From: Impatiens glandulifera
Taxonomy: Eukaryota; Streptophyta; Magnoliopsida; Ericales; Balsaminaceae
Reading direction: 5' to 3'
Assembly (NCBI RefSeq): GCF_907164915.1
Contig: NC_061869.1
Span: forward strand, 26,839,616-26,903,615
Length of the DNA: 64,000 nt
In this document: one piece after another, positions 23,901-35,225 of the stretch
How positions within the stretch are numbered: the stretch's first letter is position 1
Layout: each line of letters opens with the position of its first letter
The notes under the pieces: model-generated
Database searches by the model: none
Told to the model about the DNA's origin: nothing
Seen by the model: only the letters and a program-made list of their open reading frames with translations
Made by a program: the position numbers and the translations under genes

Positions 23901-26900
23901 GGGCAAACTCATGAGTTAGAGAATAACATGAAAAAGAAGGATAGCAAGTTGAGATTTTGCTTCCAAACACTTTATTTTTTGATGGGTTCAAATTTAATGC
24001 GAAAGAGAAGAGGATAGATAACTATTTAAGATTTTGCTTAAAACAAACTATTTTGTAAATTATTTTGAAATCAACTACTTTGAGTTTTTTTATTCGAAAT
24101 TATGTTTTAGAATAGCTAGCTTGTGCCGCCAGTAATATGCATTTTGATTTTATTTTTAAGTAAAAATATTCATTTAAATTTATTTAAAATTAGATATTTC
24201 ACTATGTTTTCAAGATTATAAATATATATATTAAAAATAGTAGATTTGACTTCGAAACATTTTATCAACTATTTTATTTGAATAATTTAATATATTAATT
24301 GAACAATTTAATTATTGTCACGTATAACCATGTTAGGTTGAAGACTACTACTTAGAACTGCCCATAAACATAAATTGATTAAAAATATTATTAAAAATTT
24401 TATATTTATGTTTAAAACATAAAACCTACCAAACCAAGTACAACTCATTAACTAATTATGCTAATAATAAGACTTTATATTCTAAAATCAACACTAAATT
24501 TAATGATAGCGGGACATTCTTAACAAATATAACTTCGACTTTTTATGTAACTAATATATATATATATAATAATGTTTAATTTCAAAGTATAAATTGCTGG
24601 GTCGAATGTTGTAGTTATTTTGGATATATATGTGAGAGTAAATTGATATTTGGATCGGATTGTGGGTTGACCCGCCCATAAATTTTAAACGGTTTAAAAT
24701 AAAACAAAAAATGATATATGTATGTTTTAACTTCAACCTAACAAAAACAAGTACAACACTTTAACCAAATGTGATTAATTTATGATTTGTCGATGATTAA
24801 TAGTTTGGTAACAATTGAAAGTGATTAAAAAATATGAACAAATATTTGATTGATCAAATTGTGAGGGTACGATGTTAAATGTTAAAAAATATGAATCAAA
24901 TATTTGATTGACCAAAGTGAAAGTGTATGTTCAAGAGATAAGAAGTTCATGAGAGAAGATTAGTTGTTTTATCGAAATGAATAAAATGTGAAATGAGAGA
25001 GTTTTATTTTAATATATTATTCGTGATTTATTTAAAAAATTTTAAATAATATATATTATTATAATTTTAGTATTTTTTTTTTGTTTATATTTTTATCTGT
25101 GTGTATAGCAAGAAAATCTTCGTTTATTAATTTGCAAAGTTTAAAATCTAAAAATTATATATGATTAATTAATATTATTCATAATTAATAGGTGAATATG
25201 CTAATTTAAATTTACCATATATTTATAAATTTTATGCATTAAGAATATGGTTTATAATGTTTTGATGTTTCTTTTCCTATTTTTTTTAAACTTAATTATA
25301 CATAAACATAAATAAACACTTAAATAATATTATTTATAACTTAAACTCTTAAACAATTTATTTTAAATTGCAAATAACCCTAAATCATCCATATTATTAT
25401 GTTCTTTTTATGAGATTTGACAAAATAATTATTTAGAAACAATATTTTTAATTAATTTATAGCTTCAATTGTGTGTAAATATAATTATCGATTAATTTTG
25501 ATAAATAAATACATTTATATTTTATATAAATGTGGAGATACAACGATAAAAAATATATATATTTTGTTGAAACATTTTTATATAAATTTAATTATTTTTT
25601 ATTTATGTTACTTTAACAACTTTAGTATACTTTTTTAAAACAAGCAAATTTAACACAATCTTAAATTTATGAATAACATATCCACACAAAAAAAATACTT
25701 AAAGTAGATTTATAGTGATAAAATTTAAGAGATAAGAAAGACATGAATAAGATGTTACATTTTAGTAAAGAGATAAGATTTCAATTATCTAGTAATACAT
25801 GTAGATATGATTCATATTTTATGCATATTTCAATTTAAGGAATGATTTATTTAACTCATTTAAATGTGAAACTAATCAAGATAAACACAAAAATAAAATA
25901 TTTTGCAGAATCGTTTTAACATGACTATTTTCCATTTATGTTTCTTGATATACATTTTTTAAAGCAAATCTACAAAATCTTTATTTTTTGAGAAGCATAT
26001 CATACGCAAGAAACTATTTTAGGAGTTATAAATTTGTTGGAATAAGTTTAAGAGACAACAATAGATTAAAAAATATATTTAAGATCATATTTTAGATTAT
26101 CATATTTATAATATATATATAATATAATTTAAATTTAATGCATATTTTAAATTTAAGAAATGACTTTTAATTAAAGTAATAAATTAAATTATTTTTGTAT
26201 AACTATAAATTAATCATTTAAATCAAAGACCATTTTAATTTAAAATAATTATAGATAAAATATAATAAGATGTACAATATATTAACCTAAATTTTATCAA
26301 AATGAACTAAGAGATTCATCACAATAACAAATTTATAAACCCTTGTAACTTTTTAAATAAACATGTTCAAAAAAAAAAAACAAAAAACAAATCTAAAAAC
26401 ATAGGATCTAACTCTTCCAAACCAAAATCTTTGAATTCAAACATAAAATAAAATTTTAAAATATTTTATAATAAAAAAAAGATTGAAATTTGACTAAAGA
26501 ACTTTCTAATTAGGTTTATATATACATACAAAGTAAATGCAAGATCTAATTCAAATAAACTGTTTTTATATCAAAGCTAGTTCTTCCATATTGGTAAATA
26601 ATTAATCTATCACAATTGGCTTCATTTTTTTCTTTAAAATGAAAAAGAAAATGGGAATGAGAGAAGTATGATTACTGATAGACATTCCTCTCAATGCATG
26701 GTCATATGGTTGACTATTGAAATCTTGATGACGACCAATATATATATAACTAAAATCGATATTCCATCATTTTAGAATTACAATCATGATAATACACCAA
26801 AAAAATATTCTTTATTTAGAAAAAATTATATATACGCACAATTGTACATGAGACCTTAGATCATAGCTAATCCTTTACCTAAACAATTAACATATTACAT

Positions 26901-28013
26901 TTTCATGGGCTAAAGTTATTTTTGGCTCAAAATGAAAATAAAAAAAGGAAGGGGAAGAAATAGGGATTACCGATAGACATCCAGTCATTAACCTCGCGTC
27001 GATGCCGCCATTTATAGAATCCATCGACGCCTTTACTCTCTACATATGTAACTTGATTCATATCGCAACGTCTTCTTCTAAATTTTATTTATTTAGAGTA
27101 GTTATATATATATACACAAATTGAATGCAAGATACACTTCAAAGAAAATTCTTTCGTTTTAGCTTATACACATGCCTTTTATTGTTTAAAAGAGAAGTCT
27201 TTCAATCATATTTTTATTTACGACATACTACATTTATTTGAAATACATGTATTGCGGTTAAAAAGTTGAAAGCGACTAATGTTACGAATACACGCGTGTC
27301 AAAACCCATTTATGTTAGGGATACAATATGTTTATGGGCTTATTTCGATGTAGTCCAATTAGTAACTATAAAACAATAAAGAAACTTTAAGCCTAGTTTT
27401 AGACCTACAATCATTTTACATGTATAACCCCTCATTAAAGCCCCATCTAAAACTAGTGTTGATATACTTTTTTTTAATTATACTAGTGTAAATCTCTAAT
27501 TCGTGACAATGAAGACTTGAATTAGTGTGACCCAAAATTTAACTATGAGTATATAAAGTGAGATGATTAAATTATACTTAAATGAGTCTCTTTTTCACAT
27601 AATATATTTAAATTTATTGTTTTAAAAATTAATATGACATTTTCTTTAGTTTATACATTTTATGTGAACTCTTCTTTGTAATACTATGTAATAACACTTA
27701 TTAATACATAAAAAAAATGTTTGTGATATTTAAATAGTATTAAGGCATTTATAATTGATGTCATAAAACAATTATTCATTATTGCTAGCACTTCATGATT
27801 TGTTCTCTTAATAAATTATTCATAATTTTATTTTGGTAATTGATATACTAACTACTTATAAAATTATTTTTTATTTGTTCAAATCAAATAATATAAAATA
27901 AATGTCTAGAATCAATTATGACTAGTCTCATGATCATAAGACTAATGATTTTTTTAGATGCGAACTAACTGTTTTTCACGTTAACATCAGTTATCTTATG
28001 TAAGGATCATGCA
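23901..28013. other. AT-rich spacer upstream of ASG1-like gene
   Basis: Very AT-rich with microsatellite TA runs (for example 24555-24575). Two related stretches near 24350-24450 and 24650-24760 share GACCCGCCCATAAA and CAAGTACAAC-type motifs and look like an old short interspersed repeat. Two exon-like minus-strand blocks end at GTAATC donors (26749-26676 and 27061-26971), but they do not splice together in phase. No confident gene. Position 25954 is the same site at which a third copy resumes at 63923. Confidence 0.5.
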
Positions 28014-28362
28014 TAGGAGGGAAATTACGATATTATAAGTATCAAAAATATGGTACCGTAAGATCACATCGAAAAAATATAAGGTATATTACCGATATCA
28101 AAATTATTTGTATGGTAAAGGTATGAAATTTTTAAATTTTTTGTATATTGAGATATACCAAAATAATATTTATCAATTAATATATATATATATAATACTT
28201 ATGAGGAAATAAATTTAATATAAATTTACTTAAAGAAACATAAACTTTAAAAATGAAATTAAAATATAATTATAATGTATTATTATTATTCAATATATGT
28301 TATATATACCTTAACGATAAGATTGAACAAATATTCAATCAAATTTTCAATATTTTAGAGCG

Positions 28363-28563
28363 GTGGAAAGGAATGAAGCTAAGTACTCAATCCTTTTAAT
28401 TATTGTCAAGGATATTTTTACAATTTCATCCTCAATGGTTGCTAGTGAGTCTGCTTTTAACTTGGGTAAAATGATAGTTGATATTTTTAAGAGTAATTTG
28501 AGTCTTAAAATGGTGGAGGAATTGGTGTGCATAAATGGACTAAAAGTGATGAATTCAACATAA
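28363..28563 (+). pseudogene. hAT transposase C-terminal dimerisation fragment
   Basis: A 66-codon stretch reads YSILLIIVKDIF, then SSMVASESAFNLGK, then SNLSLKMVEELVCINGL. This is the classic hAT dimerisation signature (SxxxSESxFSxxxxxxxxxRxxLxxxxVExLxxxxxW) with the last Trp replaced. The rest of the transposase (zinc finger and RNase H-like core) is absent, so it cannot be active. Confidence 0.85.
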
Positions 28564-28759
28564 GAAAGGATCTTACGTACGAAGAACTTGAATTGTTCAA
28601 TTAAAATGAACAAATTAAAAAAAGTGAGAATTTTTTATTAATTAAGTCTAAATTAACTAATATTTATTATTATTATAATTATTATTATCTAACATGAATT
28701 GTATTATTAATTTATAAAACAAATTGTAGATACAAATGTGATTGAAGACCGTTCTGAAT

Positions 28760-29225
28760 CTCTATCCACTTTAGTCTAACTTAAATACTATACACCAGTT
28801 AATCATATGGCTCGCATTCTAGGAAAGACTCAGCATTCGTGATCATATCAGCAAGTATATGAGCATCCCGGACGCGAGTTGTCTTCTATACAGAGGAAAT
28901 GAAAATCATAGATCACCTATTCGGGAGCTACTGTATTGCTTCGGAGCTTTGGGACAGATTCTATAAAATCTTTGGAGCTGATCAGTTTCCCGAGCAAATT
29001 GAATGAAATCAAAGAAGCGACACTACTCAAATCCAAGGGAAATAAATTTGCAACAAGCGTGTTCAAGTACGGCTCTGGAGCAGTGGTGTATAACATTTGG
29101 AAAAAATGGAATTGAAGGGTATATGACAGAACCCGCAGGAGCGTTGAAAAGTTATGGAAAGATATTATATCGGATCGTAGAGCCCTCGTAGGAACATGGA
29201 GAAGAATTCCAAGCACAGAGTAGAA
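28760..29225 (+). pseudogene. LINE (non-LTR) retrotransposon C-terminal fragment
   Basis: Across shifted frames I read LSIRDHISKYMSIPDASC, then DHLFGSYCIASELWDRFYKIFGAD, then GAVVYNIWKKWN, and SVEKLWKDIISDRRALVGTWRR. These match the zinc-binding region and C-terminus following the reverse transcriptase of plant LINEs. An in-frame TGA and two frameshifts break it. It is nested inside the hAT element and is truncated at both ends. Confidence 0.65.
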
Positions 29226-29824
29226 CTAAAATTTCTGCAGGAACTGAAATTTACTGTTTTTTTAACTCACTAGAATTGAAAACATTGTAATCAGATAATT
29301 CATTTACGTTTTTAGCTTTTTAGCTTTTATTCAGAATATTATGACTTCAAAATAATTATAGGCCTGTCTAAAATGATCTCTTAAACTTGTGGTTTTTTCC
29401 CATTTTTGAGAATTTTTAATGAAATTACGCTAAGTCGTTTTTCAAAAACAAATACTATACACCTATATTTATTATTGATAATTTTAGTTTTTATATTTAG
29501 TTTTTAACATCAGCTAGTTTTTAAAAATGTTAGATTTAAAAAAGAATGTTTTATTTTATAATAAATAACTTTAATTTTTGATTTTGTGTAACGTTTGTTT
29601 AGTAACTATATTAAATTGTTTTTTGTTTAAGTTATTATGTTTTTTCAGATATGAAATGTATAATATAATATCGTACCGAAATTAAGGTATACCAAAATTC
29701 AGGTAAAATAATGTATACATATTTCTATACCGAAACTTTCGATAAGATATAAAAACTTTCGATAAGATATAAGATATGTATAATAAATAAAAGTATATCG
29801 TAATAACCTACCCTTAATCATACC

Positions 29825-30313
29825 CTTTAATACTTTGAAACAAGTTATTTACACTTTGAAACAAATTATTTACATTTTGTAAGAAGGCATACATGTTGTG
29901 TTTAAGTAACTAATGAATGCATCATAAAGTTTGATTCAAGTTATATATTGGGATTATTAGGTTTTAAGTGGAATTTCAGATCCAATCTCGTGATCTATAT
30001 GCTAAATTGATAAGATCGTTAATGCATATTGTTATTAGAAAATCAATGTTAATGTGTGAACTAGTTCAGCCCTATGGATACCGAAGGAGATAAGAGCCTC
30101 ACGTGTTGTTCATTGGTTCACACAAGCTCGGTTATAATTTCTTACGACCCCTTAAACGAATTAACAAGGGTAACACTCACTATTATTGTTTAGTTGAAAA
30201 GATGGTAATCTCATATAACTTACAATCTTTTTTAAGAAAAGTGATTATACATGTATTTTACAACAACTTCAAGTAATTGTGTTGAGTCCCACTTTTAATT
30301 GATCTCGCATCGT
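29825..30313. other. Spacer between hAT and B-element fragment
   Basis: AT-rich unique-looking DNA with a small direct repeat (ACTTTGAAACAAGTTATTTA / ACTTTGAAACAAATTATTTA near 29835-29875). No gene recognised. It joins family-B sequence at about 30314 at CACCAGG. Confidence 0.6.
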
Positions 30314-31546
30314 CACCAGGAGGCGTCGCACTTCTCTAGATCTCCACCTGAGGATGATGGCGGTCCGAATCCGGCTGCAACCGAGTATATCTCTCCTCAA
30401 CAGAACCCCATAATCAACGACATTGACCTCGGGACGGGTACACCTCCCACTGATCAGCACATATCTCTTCAAACCGATAATAAATCGGTACCGGCTGTAA
30501 CAGAAGATAGAGTACAGGATCTAATCGAGGAATTTGTCAATGCCGCCATTCTGCCGTGATAAAAGAAGATAAAAGAAACCGCGACTAAATCCATCGAGAT
30601 GATTGAGTCTACCAATAAAGAGCTAGAAACCGTGGTTGGACGGATCACGTCCGTTGAGGACAAATACGGCCTTACCGACCTTTTGCTCAGTGACACAACT
30701 GACATAACTAAGGTATTGGAGACCGTATCTAAGAAGTTAGAGAGCGATCTCGCTCTTACCAGCCAAAAGGTCGGTTTGGGAGAACTAAACCAAATAACAA
30801 CCAATCAAAGGCTGAACAAAATTGAAGGGGACCTATCTCAATCCGGTATCCAGGACGGATCCACACTTGAAGAAATAACAACGCTTAAAGAGAAGCATGC
30901 CAAGACCGAAGCCGATTTAAAGGCGGTCATCGAACAACTGGCGGAGATGATAGCGGCAAAGCTGGCAGCCGATAAAGTACTTGAGGAGGCAAATGAGCTC
31001 GCGGCTCAAAAGATTCAGGATGCCCTGGACGAGCAGGTCCGGCTTCAAAAGGAAACGGCACTAGCGGATGCGAACCAGGCCGGACATATGCAAACATTAG
31101 AAAACATTGCACCGGCCGTGGCGATTCAGCAAAATGAAGATGCAACTCGACTAATCGGCCAACAGTCAGCATACAATGAGTTCGCCGAGGCTCATAAGAA
31201 GTCCAAAGCGGTTGCTTCCCCATCCGGTCCGGTTACAAGAAAAAGAAAGTATTTTTCCAAGAGGGCGGCAATTTCAAAGCTATTGGACAACGTTACTGAA
31301 GCGGTTGTTGATCCTCCAATCAACCCGGTTTCGCAAGATGATGACGATCTCGAGGAAGAAACTGTACCGCTGACCAAAAGACCGCGAGGTCTTGAAGCAA
31401 TTCCACTTAGATCGTTTGCTCCACCAGATTCACCTTTCACCGGTACTTCAGGCGGTCAAGGATCCTCCTCCAGGCCTGCTCCAGCAGTCAAGGGAAAGGC
31501 AACTGATGAAATGCTGGAAAAATACATGCCCAAGAAGAAGAAATAG
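30314..31546 (+). pseudogene. Family-B third post-pol ORF, 5'-truncated copy 1 (coiled coil, lysine tail)
   Basis: Equivalent to 61220-62429. It begins in the middle of the protein, at the segment reading ASHFSRSPPEDDG. An in-frame TGA at 30557-30559 replaces a Trp codon (TGG at 61460 region), after which about 315 codons stay open to TAG at 31544-31546. The central part has long heptad-like Glu/Lys/Leu/Ala helices (EADLKAVIEQLAEMIAAKL), followed by a basic RKRK segment, an acidic DDDDLEEE stretch, and the end KYMPKKKK. The N-terminal domain is missing. It lies upstream of the family-B LTR, so it is the 3' end of an element truncated before the large duplication. Confidence 0.75.
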
Positions 31547-31867
31547 GCGCTTCCTTTAATTAATATTACCTATGTTTACCCTAGTATAATTATATATATA
31601 TATATATCAAGTATTTTTGGAAACCGGCTTACATTTTCATTCTTGCATGGTTTTGAATATTTTAAATAAAATAATCAAAAAGGGAGAAATTGATAAAGGA
31701 CAATTTTTTTTCTTCTCTAAAATTTTTCAAAAGACAAAATTTATCTCAAAATTTTCTAAGTCATTTTCCAAAAATCCGGCCAAATGAACTTTTAAAGAAA
31801 TCGGCCTACATTTTCATTCTTGCATTGTTTTGAATATTTTAAATAAAAGAATCAAAAAGGAAGAAAT
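31547..31867 (+). repeat. Duplicated polypurine-tract region before B-LTR1
   Basis: A ~180-bp segment is repeated in tandem. TTTTGAATATTTTAAATAAA with AATCAAAAAGGGAGAAATTG occurs near 31650-31690, and again ending at 31867 as AATCAAAAAGGAAGAAAT before the LTR TG. Only the second copy abuts the LTR. Confidence 0.75.
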
Positions 31868-33055
31868 TGTTAGATAAATTAGACCGGATAAAAAATAAGA
31901 AACTAACAAAACAAACTTCCTGTGCAGGAGAACGGTTAAAGAATTCAAATTAGGCTCGGTCAAGTAATTCAACCGGTCAAGTAATTCAACCGGTCAAGTA
32001 ATTCAACCGTTCAAGAACCTAACCGATCAAGAAGACAAGACCGGTCAGATAAGAAGACCAAAATCGTTAAACTACCGGCCAACCTGAAGTTATGAAAAAC
32101 CGGAAGACATCCTGTTAACCTAAACAACCGATCGGTGCAAATAAATACTTTGAGTATTTGTTGAAGATGATACCAAAGGGACAGACCTTAGTATTTCCAT
32201 ATTCATACAAGTCTGAGGACAATCTACAGGCTGCAGAAGACCGTCCGACAAGATCTTCCCACTCCGGGATAAATCAGAGGCGCAACCCTCCAGGTGCTGG
32301 CAACTGTCCAACCGACAATTGCCATATTAAGTAAAAGATAAACCTAACTGGTTTGACCTACACACTGGAAGCCTAAACCGCCAGGTTTGAATCACTGAAC
32401 CTCTGCTCAACCAATCAGATTCAAGAAGATGAAATGTGACTGTTGGCACATTTTACCTATAAAAGAAGGAGCTGAAGAGGAGTAAATGCAGTTCTAGAAG
32501 TTACAAGAGAAAACATTTAAGAGCTGCACCAACCTAAGTTATAAGTGATCTTTATCTCTCTACATTAAAAGAGTTTAAGCGTGTATTTGAAGCGAGATTA
32601 CAATTTCGGTGAGAATTGTATGAGTGTTTATCGAGCAGAAAATAATTCTCGATCGGATTGTGTTTGTGTATTCCTTAGTGAATATCCTTCTCGCGGTTTC
32701 GAGAGGAAGGGGTGACGTAGGAGTTTCTTCTCCGAACATCCATAAAAACCTGTCTTGTTATTTACTTTCTGCCGGCTTTACATACTAACCGACCCTGCCT
32801 AAACTGACTTACTGAATCCCAAAACCGACCCAGCAAACTCCAAACCGACCTTATCCAAATCTGGTTCTATTCATCCTATGTGTGAGCTGCTTCAACCTGA
32901 AACAAACCACTTCCGCACTTGAACTAGATTCAAGGGTTTGTGATAGTTTGTGTAGTATTAAAACCACGGTGTTAATCTCTAACCGGATTAAACACCAATC
33001 TTTGAGTACAAACCGGTCAGACCTCGGTCCCCCAGCCGCGACCTAGATCGTAACA
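31868..33055 (+). mobile_element. Family-B LTR copy 1 (1188 bp)
   Basis: TGTTAGATAAATTAGACCGG ... GATCGTAACA, flanked by a polypurine tract on the left and a primer binding site on the right. It therefore acts as the 3' LTR for the fragment at 30314 and the 5' LTR for the gag at 33095. CCAAT at 32411-32415 and TATAAAAG at 32458-32465 mark the promoter. The conserved U5 block GGTGACGTAGGAG is at 32711-32723, with a hairpin at 32686-32710 just before it. Confidence 0.9.
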
Positions 33056-33057
33056 AT

Positions 33058-33069
33058 TGGTATCAGAGC
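33058..33069 (+). promoter_or_regulatory. Primer binding site of family B (copy 1)
   Basis: TGGTATCAGAGC, complementary to the initiator tRNA-Met 3' end, three bases after the LTR end. Confidence 0.9.
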
Positions 33070-33094
33070 AGTTAGTTTCAATACTCAAGCAAGC

Positions 33095-33570
33095 ATGTCT
33101 TTCGATAAGCCTCCAATGCTAGAAGGTGATGATTTTGCCAACTGGAAGGCACACATGCACTTGCATTTAATCACCATGGATGACGAGATGCAGTTCATCC
33201 TGACTGAAGGACCGATAAAGATTGATAAAGAAAGGGAGGAATGGACAAAAGAAGACAGGAGAAGAAACAATCTGGACAACCATGCCAGAAACTGCATCAC
33301 TAACGGTTTGGACAGGAATACTTTTTATAAGGTCAGAGATTGTAAAACCGCAAAGGAAATATGGGAAGCGGTTATTCAAATTCATGAGGGAAATGAAAGA
33401 ACCAAGGAAAACAAGATAATGGTGACTACCCAGAAGTTTTAAAATATCAAGATGAAACTGGGGGAAACAATGAGGGAATACAATGACCGGTTCACAGATG
33501 TGATAGACGAGCTATCAACTCTTGGAAAGAAGTATGACAACAAGGAAATTATCATGAAAGCGCTAAGATC
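33095..33570 (+). pseudogene. Family-B gag, truncated at recombination junction
   Basis: Matches the start of the Gag at 51913: MSFDKPPMLEGDDFANWKAH, then AKEIWEAVIQIHEG. An in-frame TAA at 33440 (GAA in the other copy) breaks it. Homology stops at ...GCGCTAAGATC (33570), where the sequence switches to the family-A pol end. The ATG at 33095 is the same start as in the second copy. Confidence 0.85.
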
Positions 33571-33731
33571 AGAAACAGGCATCACATTATCCGAGAGCAT
33601 GTCAATCAGAAACAGATTCGTCTTGAATACATTTCAACAAATTAACAAACGGCAGACATCTTCACGAAGCCTCTACCCGAAGCTAAGTTTTCTCACTTTA
33701 GAAGCATTTTAGGACTTATTAATCTTGATTG
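33571..33731 (+). pseudogene. Family-A RNase H tail, fused to B gag
   Basis: Corresponds to 12001-12161: a frame-shifted RNase H C-terminus ending in IFTKPL- and LGLI-like segments. It marks the first bases of duplication unit 2. The joint with B gag shares only ATC with both parents. Confidence 0.8.
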
Positions 33732-34559
33732 ATGTTGTTATGTAAATAAATTGAGGGGGAAAATTGGTTCAAACGTAAAAGGACAGATATGAAGACAAAG
33801 GTCTCAATACGTCCAATGAACTAAAAGTTTAAGAAGCATAACCACTTAGACGTACGTCTACTCAAGTGTTTTTATCTTCTCTAGGGCACTCACATCTTGG
33901 TTAATTAACCCACGTGGTTAGACGTATACGTCTAATAGAAGGTTTTATGACAAGAGAAATTGGATGCTCACGTCTAATCAAACACACGTCTAATAAGTGT
34001 TGTTCATGCATAATTAGATGTCTACGTTTAATAGACGTTAGATGTTTATAAGACACGTGATTAGACGCTTGCGTCTAATAGACCCATGCGTCTAATAGAT
34101 GGATTTCCCAATAAGAAGTGAAGAATGTGAAAAGTATATTAAATTTATAACTACTTGTGTACTTAGACTTTTCATCTTCTAGCTATCTGGACAGCTGTCA
34201 TCTGTAAAGGTATTTGTCTATGTACTATTTTCCCGCAAAATATAAACCAGTCACTTCTCAAATAGATTGAAGACAAGTGTCTCTCAATTTTTCAAAAGTG
34301 ACTAAAATTTCTGATAACGTTCTTCTATACGTCTAATACTGACTGTGCAGTTTCATGATTACTATTAATTGATAGACGTGTCCCTTGGGAATAGGTTTCG
34401 GAATTTTTTGACGGATGGTATAATCATTAAATATGAATTATTTCACGTTAGCTCTCTGATATTTAATGAATGGTGTCACTCAAATGGTTGAGTGCTCCTA
34501 AATCCTTGTCTCTCTCTCTAGAATTTGAATCGTCAAATTCTTGTGTTCATCTTGACAAA
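33732..34559 (+). promoter_or_regulatory. Post-pol leader of family A, copy 2
   Basis: Same content as 12162-12918: the GAGGGGGAAAATTGG start, TTAGAC palindromes (TTAGACGTATACGTCTAA near 33918), TATAAACC near 34241 and a CT-rich stretch before the ATG. It keeps the ~75 bp lost near 12596. Confidence 0.55.
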
Positions 34560-35225
34560 ATGACCTCTTTCACTCCAAAATCCCTACAAGTAGATTTCAA
34601 ATCTGTTTCTACTCTAACGATTCCTGGAATGATTCAAATGATTGAATCATTGAAAGCCTCTAGGTTGAAAAAGTTTCTTCTCCCTCATTGCATTTATCAC
34701 GAACAAGTTGTTCGTGTGTTCTTTGAATCCGCTAGCTTTTACCACAACAAATACATTCGTGCGAATATTCTTTGTAAAGACATATGCTTCTCTAAAGAAA
34801 CATTTGACTTGTTCTTCGGACTCCCAACCGAAGGTATCCATGAGTTTCCTTCTTCCTCAAATGAGATTCTGTTTGAAATGATGAATGTCTTTTTAGATCA
34901 AACCTCCGAAGAGGAAACTCTTCCTATTGAGTATCACGGGAAGAGTAACTGCTTTAGAGTTTAGTATGCCCTACTCAACGACATTATCTCTAAATCCTTT
35001 CTTGCAAAAGACTCCTCCTACATCTACTGTACGAAGGTCTTTTAAATGATGGTGTCCATCACAAGGGGTGTAGCCATCAACTGGTCGAAATTCCTCTTCA
35101 TCAACCTGGTCAAAATGATCTGCTCCCAGAAGAAGATCTTCGGTTATAATGCTCCTATTTGCGTATTCCTTTGATGTCTTCATGATGAACCTGGTCACGG
35201 GTTTCACTCCTCTTCCAAAATCTTG
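34560..35225 (+). pseudogene. Family-A post-pol domain ORF, unit-2 copy
   Basis: The single copy here keeps more of the domain than either unit-1 copy. It is open from the ATG at 34560 to TAG at 34962, and readable on through NDIISKSFL, INWSKFLFINLVKM and FGYNAPI. Its stops (TAG 34962, TAA in VF*MM, and one near 35154) are shared with unit 1. It is cut at 35225 by inverted family-C sequence. Confidence 0.7.

Larger units (their letters stand above)
28014..29816 (+). mobile_element. Decayed hAT-family DNA transposon (1803 bp) with imperfect TIRs and TSD
   Basis: The left end TAGGAGGGAAATTACGATAT and the right end, read inverted as TAAGGGTAGGTTATTACGATAT, form imperfect terminal inverted repeats sharing ATTACGATAT. 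The flanks ATCATGCA (28006-28013) and ATCATACC (29817-29824) match 6 of 8 bases, as expected for an old 8-bp hAT duplication. Inside are a hAT C-terminal dimerisation fragment and a LINE fragment. The right end has a 19-bp internal repeat (AAAACTTTCGATAAGATAT). Confidence 0.7.
12000..33570. repeat. Segmental duplication unit 1 (about 21.6 kb)
   Basis: This block runs from the RNase H end of the family-A element through family C, the D LTR, the ASG1-like gene, the spacer, hAT, the B 3' fragment, the B LTR and the first part of B gag. It is repeated in direct orientation from 33571 to 52388. The copies look a few percent diverged; for example I count 11 differences in the 335-bp last exon of the ASG1-like gene. 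Unit 1 alone carries the 1181-bp tandem duplication at 12402 and the full hAT element. Confidence 0.9.

Noticed and set aside
26676..27061. A two-exon minus-strand gene joining the blocks at 27061-26971 and 26749-26676
   Set aside because: The first block ends in phase 1 and joining gives an early stop; the readable frame of the second block needs a different phase.
30927..31223. 98-codon minus-strand ORF (also at 49896-50192)
   Set aside because: Antisense shadow of the coiled-coil region of the family-B post-pol gene III.
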